Origin: Naganishia liquefaciens
Lineage: Eukaryota; Basidiomycota; Tremellomycetes; Filobasidiales; Filobasidiaceae
Assembly: GCA_013423385.1 (NCBI GenBank)
Contig: BLZA01000021.1
Location: forward strand, 620,001-684,000
Reading direction: 5' to 3'
Length of the DNA stretch: 64,000 nt
In this document: in pieces, positions 44,782-56,266 of the stretch
Layout: every line of letters begins with the position of its first letter
Position numbering within the stretch: the stretch's first letter is position 1
The notes under the pieces: model-generated
The model's input: the letters and a program-made list of their open reading frames with translations, nothing else
Database searches by the model: none
What the model was told of the DNA's origin: nothing
Position numbers and translations under genes: made by a program

Positions 44782-47700
44782 TTAGATATCATATGCCACC
44801 CGGCCACCCGTCCACGCATACGGATACTTGGCCTGGTAAAAGTTGCGCAGCGACTGGCGACTTGCCACTCGCGGAATGGTCGCAAACGATCCGCCCAGCT
44901 GAGCAGTCGAGCACAAGGTCAGCTTTGTAAGAGTGCAGCGAAAGAGGGGAAACGGCTTCAGCCACACTCACGACAACATGATGCAGTCCGTCGTAAAAGT
45001 CGGTGCTGTAGCCCGGGTACACCTCGGACTGTTCGAACCCGGGGTATCCCTCGAGCAGGGTCGACGTCCATTCCCATACTCCGCCATTGTGGCCGTACAG
45101 TGGTCGTCCACACGTATCCATCTTGGTGTTCGATGGGCTAGACAACAACGGTAAGCTTCGCGCCGCGGTAACATCCAGAACGCCTACTCACGGAATGGGA
45201 TGCCAATTGCGCAGGCCGACGTTCGCACTCAGGCTCGCCGGGCGCGGGCCCATGGGCGAATTCCAGAGCACGCGCATCTCCGCCTCGGTCGGCAAGCGGC
45301 CTCCCTTCCACTTGGCAAACGCGTCGATTTCTTCGTAGCTCGCCATCAGAGGCCAGTGCTGGGCAACCTCGAGCGGCACGGGTCCATATAGGGACTTTAC
45401 AGTAACGCGGCTCGTCTCTCGGTCAACGTTCCACGAACCGGGAACGCGTTGAATACCGTTTGTCTGCCAAAACTCGTGGTACTCGCCGTTTGTGATGGGC
45501 AACGACTGCACCTTGAACGGACGCACGGAAGCGGTCGTCGCGGGATTCTCATTGTCCCAGCCAAACTCGTGGCCCAGCCAAGAATCATCCGTGGCGAAAA
45601 GGCGGTCTTGTGACTCGCGATCGTCGTGGCCGAGCTTTACCGTCGACGCCGAGAATGCCAGTAGACGGTTCACGGGCGCAGATTCGTTCCATTGTCGCGC
45701 GAGATCACTCCAGTGGGGATGACTAAAGCCCGGTGGCGGCAGAGTCGCTGGCGATTGGAGGAGCATGTAGAGAAGAGTCTGCCAACGCGAATCAGTACGG
45801 CCATTGTAGCATCGCTGAATCCACTCACCTCGACGTGGAATGCCTCGTGCTCAAACGTCATCCAGAGAATTCTGCCGAACCGCCTGCTTAATATCCTCTT
45901 GCCCGTGTCAATGTCGTCATACAAGGCGAGCAACCTGGCGCGAACCCGATCTCGGAATGCCAAGATTTCCCGCAAAACGGGCCACTCGTCGTCTTTTTCG
46001 GGCACCGCCGAGTGATCGTGGATCTTGGTCGGATCATCCACGTGCGGGTCAATGCCGCGCTCGAAAATGTCCTTGAAGTGCTCCGGTTCGGTATGCTTGC
46101 CATCAGTGATTCGTGTCAAGTGAATGTCAAGGAACGTCGGGATATGGCCTAGATAGAATAGACACTTGTGGCGCAGATCTATCGGTTTCGAATGCAACAT
46201 GTGCTCTGGAATCATGTCGAGCGTGACGAGGTCCCAATACTTCCAGAGGGTTTCCCACTCTTGCCGGCTGGGTATGCTGGACCAAGAATCGGCGCCAGTC
46301 GCAGCAGAGGTTTTGGGTTCCGAGCCATTCACAGGCGACTCTGCCTGTTTAGCGACTTCCGGCAATAGAGGGAAATAAAAGGCAGGTTTTTCCAAAAGCC
46401 AGAGCCGATATTCGCTCTGAGGATCCTTCCAGTATTGGATGATGCGCAGACCCGATTTCTCGAACATTTCGAGCATTTCAGTGACAGAGTACTAAATGCG
46501 GCGGTCAGTCAACGTACGAAACGCGGGATCGTGTCGTCCTACCTTGCAACTCCACTCAACGTTGAGTAGTTCCCCTGCAGCCACATCGACCGTCTCTACG
46601 TGGCCTTCGTCATTCTGCCAAGAAACCGTCTGATCTTTCTTGCTTTCGTAATAAGCTTCATGTCGGCCTGGATTCGGAAAGTGAGTACGTGTCACCGAAC
46701 AGCGCACCAGACAAAGCTCACCGAGGCGGATATTGTATCTGCTCTTGTACTCCCATGCCCCAAGATCAATGCTACTGCGGTCACCCTCGGACACGGTACC
46801 GTTCTTGAGTTCCTGATTGACAACTTCGAGACCATGCATGATAAAGTCCCGCGTCTTGCCCCTGGGATCATCGTACGCGATCTCGACCTTTTTCTGGCCC
46901 TGGAAATAGTCTGGCGTTCCAGGCCGGGTGATATCGGTCACGCTGCCCATGGGAGTTCTCGATCCGCTCGCTTGAACCTGTTTGACAGCAGTAGGCCGGC
47001 CATCGAGACCAATGAGCAACGTATCCTGCGAGCCAGGTCGCAAGGGTAACGACGACAAGAATGGCGCGGTTTCCGACCGATCAAAGTTTCCGAGCGATGA
47101 CCCGAGAAAGAGGATGTGTCTCGGTCGCTCTTCATGGTCGGCTGAAGCGTTGCCCGTTGATGTGCCGTTGGAAGCCTTGATGTCTGGCTGGGTCGCAGAT
47201 TGGCCGTTCCTTGCCGGTCCCGTGCCGTCTTGTGGCGTAGACCCGTTCTCATCGTATCCGTTGCTGTCGTGCTTCAGTGCACCAAGCTCGGCCGCTTCTT
47301 GCCTAAACATGCGAATCCGTCCGAGGGCGTATTTCTTTAAAAGTCGTGTAAGCCAAACGTGCACACCGTCATCTTCGATCAGACTCACCAGGTAGTCAAA
47401 TTCGGCCGCCTCGACCTTGGCGCGCTCGTCCGGATTTGTGATCGTCTTGACCCGCCGGATCTGCTCTTCGGCCTGAATGATACCCCACAGAGCCCAAAAT
47501 GCGGAACTGGCTGGCGACCAGAGCCGGACCTCTTTTTCGAGCGCGTCGACGCGGCTCTGTTCAATCTTGTCCTCTGGGCTGATGCGCTCCTTGCCATCCC
47601 TCGAAGACATGTGTACGGAGAGATACGAACGGTAGAAGCGAGTACGCTCTTCGAGCGTAGGGTACGGCTGGTGATGCGAGAGCGAATGCGAGTGTGTCGG

Positions 47701-50113
47701 ATGGTGATAGTCTGCCTGCCATTCGTGAAAGTGATTGCCAATGTCAAAGCCTCGTGGATTAGGCGAAGCGTATTCAAAGTCAATCACAATCAGCCTTCGG
47801 TGCGGCGGCTCGGACGGCGGCAAAGGCTCATCGAGAAGCAACAGGTTCCCATACTGAGTGTCGTTGTGGGAAAAGACACAGCCGTGTCCGTGGTCCCGAT
47901 CCGGATTGGCGTCAACGTACGCGACATAGTCTCGGATTTCCTTCTCGAGCTCATCGAGCGGGCCAACCTCGCGCATCCATTCCGCAAGCTCGGGCACCTC
48001 GCTGATCTGTCGCTCGACATTGCGCGCATGACCAAGCCAGTCCTTGAGGCATTCCCAGACGGTGACCTTGCTCTGGGATCCCTCCTCGTACCCGAGTGCC
48101 TTCAAGTCGACGGAATGCAGCTCGCGCATGCGCTTGGCAATGTGCGAGCTCATGGTCGGATCTCGGAGTTCGCGCGCCGTCAGTGCGCGCGAAGGAAAGA
48201 ATTGCTCGATCCGGCCGTTGGCAAAGATGCCCTCGATGCGCGGGCCCAAGTCGTACCGCGTCGAGAGCGTATGCAAGATGCGCAATTCCTCATCACGCGC
48301 GATGAGCGTGCCCGTCGATGGCCCAAACACGCGAACGAGCAGCGTCGGCGGCGTTCGTTCACCGGGCAAGTGGGAGATCCCGCCCGTGATCTTGGGCGTC
48401 AGCATCGGGCTCATCGTCGGCTCCAAGGGCTGATTCGTCGGATTGTACGAGCAAAAGAAGACGGCGTTTGTCATGGCGCCCGAAATCTTCTGCAGGTGGA
48501 CATTGGTCGGCGTCAGGTGCGAGGACGACCAGAGCGGGATCCGTAGCTTGCGCAAGAGGGCCAAGATCTCGGCCTTGAAAGAATGCTGCCGCCACGCCGA
48601 CGCATCGATCGTGACGTCGGCTTCACGGATGCCCATCGCATTGACGGGCGCCGCATCGCTGTCCGTGAGACTAAGCTCGTCGATATCCACATCGCCGTCG
48701 AGTCGAAAGCTATTAAAGGATGACGTCGATGTCCGCCGTGCTGAGCGGGCCGAGGACGTCGTGCTGTAGAATCGCGCCGGCGATTTCGAGCGCGTGCGTT
48801 GCAAGGGCGTAGCGGGAGTCGAGGACGGAGCCGACACGGCCGGAGTAATGGGCGCCGGTGACTCGACGGCGCCGGAAGCCGTCACGTTGTTAAAGTAGTC
48901 GTTCGGTTGTGGTCGCGGTCTCGCGCCATCTCCCTCGTTTGCGCGCTCCATCATTTGCCTATCCCTCTCCAAGCCGTGAGCCTTGATATACGCTATCCCA
49001 CGATCGTAATCCCCCCACAGACCGCGCACGTCAATCTTGTTCCTAAAGGCGTCCTGATTCGCGTCTTGCAATTGCTTGAGCGTGCGTTCCAGTTCCGGCA
49101 GGGAGAGATCGAGCGCGTGGTAGGTGATGGGTGCCGCTGTGTGCTGGGAAGATGTCGTTGTTGTGGGCAGCGTCGATGCGAGCGAGTTGAGAAAGACCGA
49201 GGTCTTGCGGAGGGAACTAGATACGGCGTGTGCCGTCAAAGCGAAGCACAGACGGCGCATGACGGAAAGGAAGGCAAGACAATGCAAGAAGGTGATCGAG
49301 AGAGATTAGATATCGTTCCGCGGCCAAGAGGCCAGAGTCGGATCTCGCAGAGACGTACCCGGCACCCAACTCGACAATGTCCCAACCCTGCTCGACTTTG
49401 TGCCTGTCTTCTGCCGACAACTCGGCATGACCGCCGTCGTTCCCGGACTCGTCGCCGTCGTTGGACGCCTGTCCCCGCCCGCCGCTTTCCCCATTCACGC
49501 CATCATTCCACTTGCCGACTCGACCATCCCCCCACCGCTCATCCACCTTCTCCCCCTCCTTTCCCGCCTTTCCGTACCCGCCTTCCCTCGGCTCCCCACC
49601 CTCCTGATCCTGATGCTGATCCTGCCCTTCGGCATTGTCCCGCCTGCGGCCTCTGCACTCAACCGGCCGCGGGAACCCCATCGCACGTGCAATCTCGGCT
49701 CCATGATCCTTGAACAAGCCCAACTCGGCGCCAAAGAGGTAATACTCGGGCGCGTCCTCGGTAATGGCGTCGTAGAGTCTTAATCCCTTTTCGTCGTACA
49801 AGACCATCGTCGGGATGGATCGGCGGTACTGCCACGCATCGGGGGCCGCCGCCGCGGGGACAGAGGTCGCGTCCGCGTTCACGTCGCCCTCGGCTGCTGC
49901 TGCTGCTGTTACTGGCATGGCAGGGCTTCCACGAAGACCGTCAATGATACGCTGCTTGAGTGCGAATGCCGGCGTCGATTCGCCAGAGGAGGAGGACGAC
50001 GATGCGGGGGCATTCTGCGCAGACGTGGATGCATATGGGTCGTCGGGCAAGGGGACGATCGTTGGTGGTTTCGGCTGCGAGGCGTGTGCTGGTGTGGCGG
50101 TGTGCTGTGCCAT
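44782..50113 (-). CDS. EGT1: Egt1 ergothioneine synthase with a choline-kinase domain nested in its methyltransferase
   Basis: Egt1 trimethylates histidine to hercynine (EgtD part) and couples it to cysteine with oxygen (EgtB part). Exons 49359-50113, 46543-49216, 45829-46491, 45192-45778, 44972-45137 and 44782-44898 give 1653 residues, against about 850-900 usual. Order: EgtD N-half with MVLYDEKGLRLYDAITE and ELGAGSLRKTS (intron 1 falls inside ELGAG) to RGLWGDYDRG; about 600 residues with a full choline kinase; EgtD C-half from FLGSSLGNFD to YRLWLLEKP; DinB-like EgtB with HKCLFYLGH and FEHEAFHVE; FGE-sulfatase domain with GRLPTEAEMR and NGGVWEWTST, ending AYDI. The insert and both EgtD halves lie in one 2.7-kb exon with no stop. 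ATG 50113 (MAQHTATPA) was preferred over upstream in-frame ATGs. Confidence 0.88.
47295..48930 (-). other. choline/ethanolamine kinase domain inside EGT1
   Basis: Segment inserted between the EgtD motifs RGLWGDYDRG and FLGSSLGNFD. A Ser/Arg-rich linker (about 48540-48930) precedes the kinase: SGAMTNAVF (ATP loop), LLVRVFGPSTG, RDEELRILHTL, Brenner motif HNDTQYGN (about residues 702-709 of the full protein) and choline-kinase motif IDFEYASPNPRGFDIGNHF (about 730-748). The catalytic Asp residues of both motifs are present. It ends in helices rich in acidic residues, then a Gly/Asn/Ser linker returns to EgtD. All intron-like breaks would have to be invented to remove it. Confidence 0.88.
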
Positions 50114-50412
50114 GATGACCCGTTTGCTGTCTGAGAGGGTTTCAATTGCAGCAGCGACGAGCCCATGTATCTCTCCCTCCCTGCCTGGCATCTGTCGCTC
50201 GCTCGGATCTACCGGATCGCCGCCGGAAGGGGACACGATTGCATCCGCGCACACCCCTCCCGCGCCGGCGTGGGATGACGCGTAAGGACTCTCTCCCGAG
50301 CGGACATGCCCGTCCCACATCCCGCTTGCCACCCCTTCACTGATGCCATACACTATGGGGGCCCTCCCTGCGCTACGTATATACACACATCCCTAGGCTG
50401 CGCCACGTTACA
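50114..50412. promoter_or_regulatory. EGT1 upstream region
   Basis: The reading frame stays open upstream of the chosen ATG with further in-frame ATGs, so the start could be earlier. Otherwise nothing is visible. Confidence 0.4.
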
Positions 50413-52526
50413 CTAGAACCCCCGGATGCCCAGCACTTTGCGCACGTCGCTCGTGAACCGCAAGCTGTCCAGCACCGGCAGCGCATCAAGCAATGCCTCG
50501 TCGTTGGGATCCGATGTCCAGCCTTCGATCGGCAGGGCGTTGGCTGGAAGGGTCCGGTGGGGGGAGGGGGCAGGCAATGAGCAAGCAACCGGGGACGCTT
50601 TCTTCCCTGCGACTTGCCCTTGTTCCAGTTATAGCTGACGGGTGAATTATCCATAAAGCAGACCCGGCTGAGGTCTTGTTCTACCAACGACAGGTCCTTG
50701 GTATACGATCCGTTGGGCTGAAGCGCGCAGGACTGGGTGGGCAGGGAGGGGAGGAGGGGGGGGGAGCAGATATCAGCCGAGACTCGCTCGTCATGGCGAT
50801 TCCGCCGGGAGACTCACCTCTCGATATAGTTTCTTGGCAAAGTATCCACGACCGCCGTCGAGCCAATCAATCACGGGATCGGCATACTCTTGCATGCTGG
50901 CTGTAAAGATCACGAGGGTATACCACGAAGATACCTAGACAGGCAAACATGAGCATCCCGTCCGGATCCCTCCCTCCGTCACATCGGACTCACCTTTTTC
51001 AGAAAATGATCCACGTAGGGCCGCTTGTAGACATGATAAAGCGTGCTCCGTCCGCCCAGCACCACCTCGACCACGTGTCCCTCCCCCCTCGCGCCCCCGC
51101 CGCCCCGCTGATGCTTCCCGCCGGAAAACAAGCCGGACAACGAGATCCCCATGATTCCGCTGCCGCTGCCCATGCCCGAAGATTGCAGCGACAGCGGACG
51201 CGACGTCGAGTGAATCAGCGTTTCGTCCAGGTCGAGAATGAGCGTTTTCGGGCGATGAAATGGGGTCGTCGAGAGCGCGCGCGGAATCGCGGTGATGCTG
51301 AGCGACGGTTGATGTTGTGTGGCATGCTGGTGGGCGGCGGCGGCGGCGGCGGCGGCGGAGCGCGAAGTGGGATGGTTGCGTCGCTTCGAGATCGTCGGCG
51401 CCGAGAGGGGCACCGAGAGTGGCGCGGGCAAGAGTTTCGTGTTGCGTGGCAGCGGCGGCGAGACCCCATCCGCAGGGGGCTGTCTTCGCGTTTCGATGAG
51501 AATATTATTGTTCGTGCTGGCGGATGCATGGGTGGATTGAATCGTCGGCAAGAGCGTTGGCAGCGTGTGGCGTGGTGGAGTCGTAGAATTCGTCAAGATG
51601 GATGACATCGATGCGGGATGATCCGTGGCGGACGACGCCCGCGCGGACTCTGCAGGATCCACCGTCTTCTTGCCGAGCTGAAAGGAGACGAGCTGAGGCG
51701 ACGTCCGCCGTGTAGACGACGACGACGACGACGACGCCCTGTCTGGCCCCGCCACGGCTGCTCCATTGCTCGAAAGCATCTCCGCCTCGGCCGCTTGGCG
51801 GAGCAACTCCCCGGGATCATCTGGCGCACGCGTCACGGGATCCACCCATGATCCGTCCACTTGCCCGTCCGAGCGCCTCTCATCCCGTCTCCTGCTCCGC
51901 GGCGTCTTGTCCTCGGTCTCGGTCTCACTCGCTGACGAAGCCGACACCTCGTCTTCCCGCCTCTTGCCCTCGAGTCGACCATCATGCTTGACGGCCAACC
52001 TGTCATTCCTCGCATTCGACCAATCCTCCTCGTCCGGTCCGAAGATCGCCGTCCACAGGTCCGACCAGAGCCCCAGCACGCCCACAAAGCCCGCAGTCAT
52101 CCACCCTTCTTCGGCATTCGGATTTCTGTTCCGCAGCGGGCCGCGTCGTCCTTGGCCGAGTGGCCGCTTGCGTCTTCGTCGGCGCGGATCAGGCCCAGAA
52201 CTATCGAGCGGCGCCGTAGAAGTGCTCGAACTTGCCGTGTCCGTCGCATGCGCACCAGGATACCCCGTCGGACGTCTCGTAGGCCGAGCGCGCACAGGCA
52301 GGCTCTTCCCGGGTTCTTGACCGGGAGGAAGAACCGGCTCTGTGCTCGCCAGCACGGAATCTGGAACGATGATCTGGCTGCGCCGACGTGACGACGGAGA
52401 GCCTGAATTGGATGCGGCGGGACCCGGGGCAGGGGGTTTCCAGCGTGAGGACGTCGTCCGTGGATTGCCCGCGCTGCTGTTCCATCGGTCGAGCAAGTAC
52501 CGGTCGAGCGTGGAGAGCGAGTTCAT
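50413..52526 (-). CDS. NEM1: Nem1-type HAD phosphatase (FCP1-like)
   Basis: Catalytic subunit of the Nem1-Spo7 phosphatase, which activates lipin/Pah1 at the nuclear envelope/ER. Exons 50994-52526, 50818-50934, 50618-50732 and 50413-50543 give 631 residues. A long Ser/Arg-rich N-half contains a hydrophobic stretch ([19 protein letters not shown], about 52030-52090) that could anchor it. The catalytic DLDETLIHS starts the FCP1/Nif domain; [48 protein letters not shown], and the C-terminal RKVLGIRGF follow. A Gly-rich loop sits between DLDETLIHS and YKRPYVD. The last intron has a GC donor. Confidence 0.9.
50544..50617 (-). other. GC-AG intron in NEM1
   Basis: Donor AAGG|GCAAGT, acceptor CCTTCCAG. 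It joins SYNWNK to [12 protein letters not shown], the family motif, and no GT donor gives this frame. Confidence 0.85.
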
Positions 52527-53023
52527 GGCCGCGTCCTCGCGATGTGCGCGCGGTGTGGGTGCGATGCCAATACCAATACTCTCCCGTAGCTACGCTTGTA
52601 TGCGGGACCGTGGCCGGGCATGGGCAGTGATTCTTTATGGGGAGCCCCTGCGGCCGGCAACATGTCACTCACGCAAGCACGCTCGACTCGTGGGGATGAC
52701 AAAGTAAACAATCCCATTCCCCGCCGGCCGGGACCAGGCGCGGGTCTCCCCGTCGCGCGATGGCTGCTCTCGATAATATATACGCCAAGGGTCTGCTATC
52801 GCCGGTACCAGCTACGTATCCACGCCCACAATCCGGACCCACGGGCCGGCCCCTGCGCTCCATCGTCAGCCTCAGTGGCGGACGCATCGTCTCCGATGCG
52901 GTACCGCTTTTTATATTCCCCCGGTGATTCAAAATTATCAACGCCCCAGATCCCTCGCTTGGCGAATCTAGTGTCGTCGCATCAGTGGGAAAAAAGATTA
53001 TACAAACGAGTATGAACCAAAAC
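52527..53023. promoter_or_regulatory. NEM1 upstream region
   Basis: Between NEM1 start and LCL3 stop, both minus strand. No gene seen. Confidence 0.4.
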
Positions 53024-54251
53024 TTACTTGGCCTCGGCCTCGACTTGTTTAAGACGCTCGAGACCCCACGGTCCGTATTCCGCTCCTCCAGATTCATAGA
53101 CTTCTGCCATGCCCGACCGAAGCATCTCCAGCGGCAAGGGTCGATTGGGCAAGATGCGTCGATGGATGTAGGGTACTGCGACCTGATCAAGCACCGTTCC
53201 AGCACGGTAAGGCGAGGCTCTCAAAGGCCCAGCGGCAAAGACTCACGATCCGTCCATACTGATCCTTTCGCAAGATCTGGCACCACATGGTCTTGCGCGT
53301 CGGCTTGAGCAGCGTCTCGCGGAGCCAGTCGAGCGATTCTCGCGAGTGAAGCTGTGCAGGACGACCAAAGTGCGCAGCCTGAGGAGTCCGGAGAAGGCGT
53401 GAGCGAGACCGAGTCTCAAGTCGCTGCGATGGGCCTTACCTCTGGCGCATCAATCCCCGCAATTCGAATGTGGATCGTCTCGTCCTTGAGGTCTGGAAAA
53501 GCACGCCGCATGAGCTCATCTGGAGACGCTCGACATGATCCCTCACCTTTGGCATCGGTCGGAACTTTTCGCAGCTTTAGTGGCCACGAGTAGAACGCAG
53601 GGGTGTGAAAGAGTCGAAAGTTGTCTTTGCAGCGGGAAACGTGTTTGCCGGTGAGCGTTGGTTCGCGAAAGGGTCACACGGTACAAAGCCACTCACCTCC
53701 GTCGCCTACACTGTTTTTGTGTCAGTCGATGAACAGCGTTTGAGAAACGTTGCATCGAGCAATCACGGGCATTCTGATCAGCACGGGATAACACGCCACG
53801 ATCATTTCCCAGCCGCCATCATTCACCTCGTGACGATCCCCTTGATCCATTTACGCTCCTGCACCATCCCCGATGTCACATAATCGGCATTCCTGATCCT
53901 CCTGATATACCTCCGGTATACGATGACAGACAACAGCGTCAGGCCCGTGGCTGATACCGCCGAGATACCGGCGACGGCGGTAGGTGAAGAGGTGATGTCA
54001 TGAAAGGCAGATGAGACTAGGTGATGGATGCTGGAGGTGTCATTGGATTCTGAGGGTGGACTTTCCTTTTTGCTGGAGAACCAAGAGGTGAATGTTTCCA
54101 ATGGCGAGTGGACGATCAAGGTAGACGGAGCGTCGTTGACGGCGCACAGAGTCGGTCCGACGCGGGGCGTTCCCGCGGCGGGGCGGCAGCTGCCGATTGA
54201 CAACGGCAGTGGATGAGGTACGCCTTCCCGGATGATATGTTGAGAGTGCAT
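53024..54251 (-). CDS. LCL3: Lcl3-type membrane-anchored staphylococcal-nuclease-like protein
   Basis: Fungal mitochondrial-membrane nuclease-like protein. Exons 53827-54251, 53697-53710 (14 nt), 53547-53624, 53440-53492, then about 53247-53380 and a last exon ending at 53024. One membrane segment ([18 protein letters not shown]) precedes the SNase domain: [71 protein letters not shown], then [20 protein letters not shown]. Asp of GDGDN, the Arg/Asp of the RIAGIDAPE box and the Arg near DQYGR correspond to the known nuclease catalytic set. The phase sum is consistent through exon 4. Confidence 0.9.
53697..53710 (-). other. 14-nt micro-exon of LCL3
   Basis: TGTAGGCGACGGAG on the coding strand, between an AAAAACAG acceptor and a GTGAGT donor. 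It encodes most of VGDG in the SNase signature, and the length is required to keep phase. Confidence 0.8.
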
Positions 54252-54616
54252 TGATCGTTTCGAGGCTCAAGTCGAGGAATGACGGACCGCGAGTATCGAA
54301 ATCCAGGAAACTCGAAACCCCCTTGACGACCGCTGCGTCATTTCGCCCTCAATGTCTCACCCGCGCGGGTGATCGAGACGCAATGGCGCTCCTCCCTCTT
54401 CTTCTCACTGATAACTCGCCCCGCCGCAATAGACAAGGCTAACTCGCATCTCCCAGTAGCAGACACACCACCCTCTTCCATGCGTATATAGCCGTCAAAA
54501 GGGCTACTGGACGCAGCAATAGCAACAAGTTGGTCCACATCACGCCAGCGGCAGAGATCACCGCTACCTCGTTCGACACCGTCCTACAAGGCATCTTGCC
54601 CAACGCTCTCGGCACG
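54252..54616. promoter_or_regulatory. divergent promoter, LCL3 / TPR protein
   Basis: The frame of the TPR gene stays open upstream of its ATG but without protein-like conservation. No motif is claimed. Confidence 0.4.
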
Positions 54617-56035
54617 ATGAATTTTGACTGGGCCGCATGGCATAAGAAATTTGACGACTTGGGAATATCCACGGGAATCGACGTCGACTCGCATCCCAAA
54701 TTTCCCGGAAGCTTTCCCGAGGCCGAGGAGACGACATCCGGGGAGGCAAAGGTTGACGAACCGCAGAGCGATGGTGGACGCGGAACGGCAAAGGACAAGG
54801 ACGCGAGACACAATGCGCCGCAAAGCTGGAGGCAGGAAATGGACGAGGAAGCGGAGGATCCCGTGTGGCAAGAGCATCTGGACAAGTTACAAGCCAGCGG
54901 CAAGCTCAAGGACCGAAAGGACGGATATGCGGCACCCGACGAGGCCGAGGCAGGCATGCAGGAAGTGCAGGCAGAGCCTGCGTTGCCGCATTTCACAATT
55001 GACGAACTACAGGCGAGTCTTCTTACCATTCCGTCCACCACCATCTCGTTGACCCCTTGTCGTTTCACACAATCAGGAAATGCTCACAGACGCTGAATGT
55101 TTGCGCAAAGATGGCAACGAGCTCTACAAGTCCGGCAAGGAGATCGACCTCGAAGCCGCTATCGAGACGTATCAGCGTGCACTGTCCGCCTTGCCCGAGA
55201 CCAGTCTCGAGCGCGCGAGAAAAGCGTCGCAAGAGGGGAAGCGCGCCAATGCGGCTCAGGCGGACGTCGAAGCTGCAGCCGATACCACCGAAAAGCACAC
55301 TACGAATGTTCCAATGATGCCGGACAGTGGAATCGTGGAAGTGACAGATGAGCAAGCGGCGGCGTTGGAGGAGGAAGAGGATCGTAAGCGGGAGGAAGCA
55401 ATACATGCGCAGCGGCAGGCCGAAGAGATGGAGAGAAACAAGGCAAACGATCAAGTCCTGCAAGTCGAGGAGAAGATTGAAGAGATCAAGGGATTCTTGT
55501 ACGGCAATATCAGTGCTGCGTATGTTGCGCTGAACAAGGATAATGAGGCGGTCGAGGCAGCGTCAAAGTGTGAGTCTCCATTGAACACGCTGCACGAAAT
55601 TGTAATAGACTGATGCTTGCCCCGTTCAGCGTTGACGATCACGCCGGATAACGCCAAAGTCCGTCTTCGGCGTGCCAAGGTGAATGAAAAGATTGGCAAA
55701 TATACAAGTCTATCAGAAGCGTTGGAAGGTAAGGCTTACACCGCTGCAACGCGAACGAAATTCGACTTTTTTTTCCTTCGCTTTTCTCAGATTACAAATA
55801 TCTGCAATCCTCGCTCCCGCCGCATGACCCGCGCATGCCTCAAGTCCGTCACGCCGTCTCGACTCTTCCCACACGTATACAGGCAGCGGGCAAGGAAGAG
55901 ATGGACAAAATGATGGGGCAGATGAAGGAATGGGGTGATTCGGTGCTGGGTTGGTTTGGCATGAAGTGTGATGATTTCAAAACGGAGACGAGGGCGGATG
56001 GATCGACGACGATCAATATCAACAAGTCGGGCTGA
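54617..56035 (+). CDS. TTC1-like tetratricopeptide-repeat protein
   Basis: Soluble TPR co-chaperone-like protein. Exons 54617-55012, 55077-55569, 55630-55728 and 55791-56035 give 410 residues. The start MNFDWAAWHKKFDDLGISTG is protein-like, unlike the upstream extension. TPR helices: LRKDGNELYKSGKEIDLEAA, FLYGNISAAYVALNKDNEAV, AKVRLRRAKVNEKIG. Between TPR 1 and 2 lies a charged coiled-coil-like insert of about 90 residues (Glu/Lys/Ala-rich). The C-terminal WGDSVLGWFGMKCDDFKTE is characteristic of TTC1. The first intron appears to use a GC donor. Confidence 0.85.
55013..55076 (+). other. probable GC-AG intron in the TPR gene
   Basis: Donor CAG|GCGAGT, acceptor AATCAG. The GT three bases later runs into a stop; a GT donor further upstream (GTGCAG near 54965) is possible but weaker. 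Confidence 0.6.
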
Positions 56036-56266
56036 AGGGGCAGGTCTTGCGTTGACAAGTGGTGTACGCGTGGTATGTGCTATCTTGTGCCAGGACCATC
56101 TGGTCAATCCCTGTACGGGACCATTCGATGATGACATGAAAATCACCTCGTCGCCTGACAAGTCTTTGCGTCACTTGATTGTACCGCCATTTACATATAC
56201 ACTCCCCGATTAGCTGTCTGGCTTTCGTTCCAAGCCATTCATCCACGCTCCTCACCTTCCCCTCCT

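Noticed and set aside
47359-48546. 395-codon plus-strand open frame
   Set aside because: It lies antisense to the EGT1/choline-kinase exon and has no recognisable domain; it mirrors the GC-rich codons of the true gene.
47295-48930. choline kinase as an independent gene inside a large EGT1 intron
   Set aside because: The frame stays open across both boundaries and no convincing donor/acceptor pair or separate stop codon is visible, so an in-frame fusion is simpler; RNA evidence could reverse this.
49400-50285. plus-strand frames of 127 and 156 codons
   Set aside because: Antisense to EGT1 exon 1, which carries the EgtD motifs.
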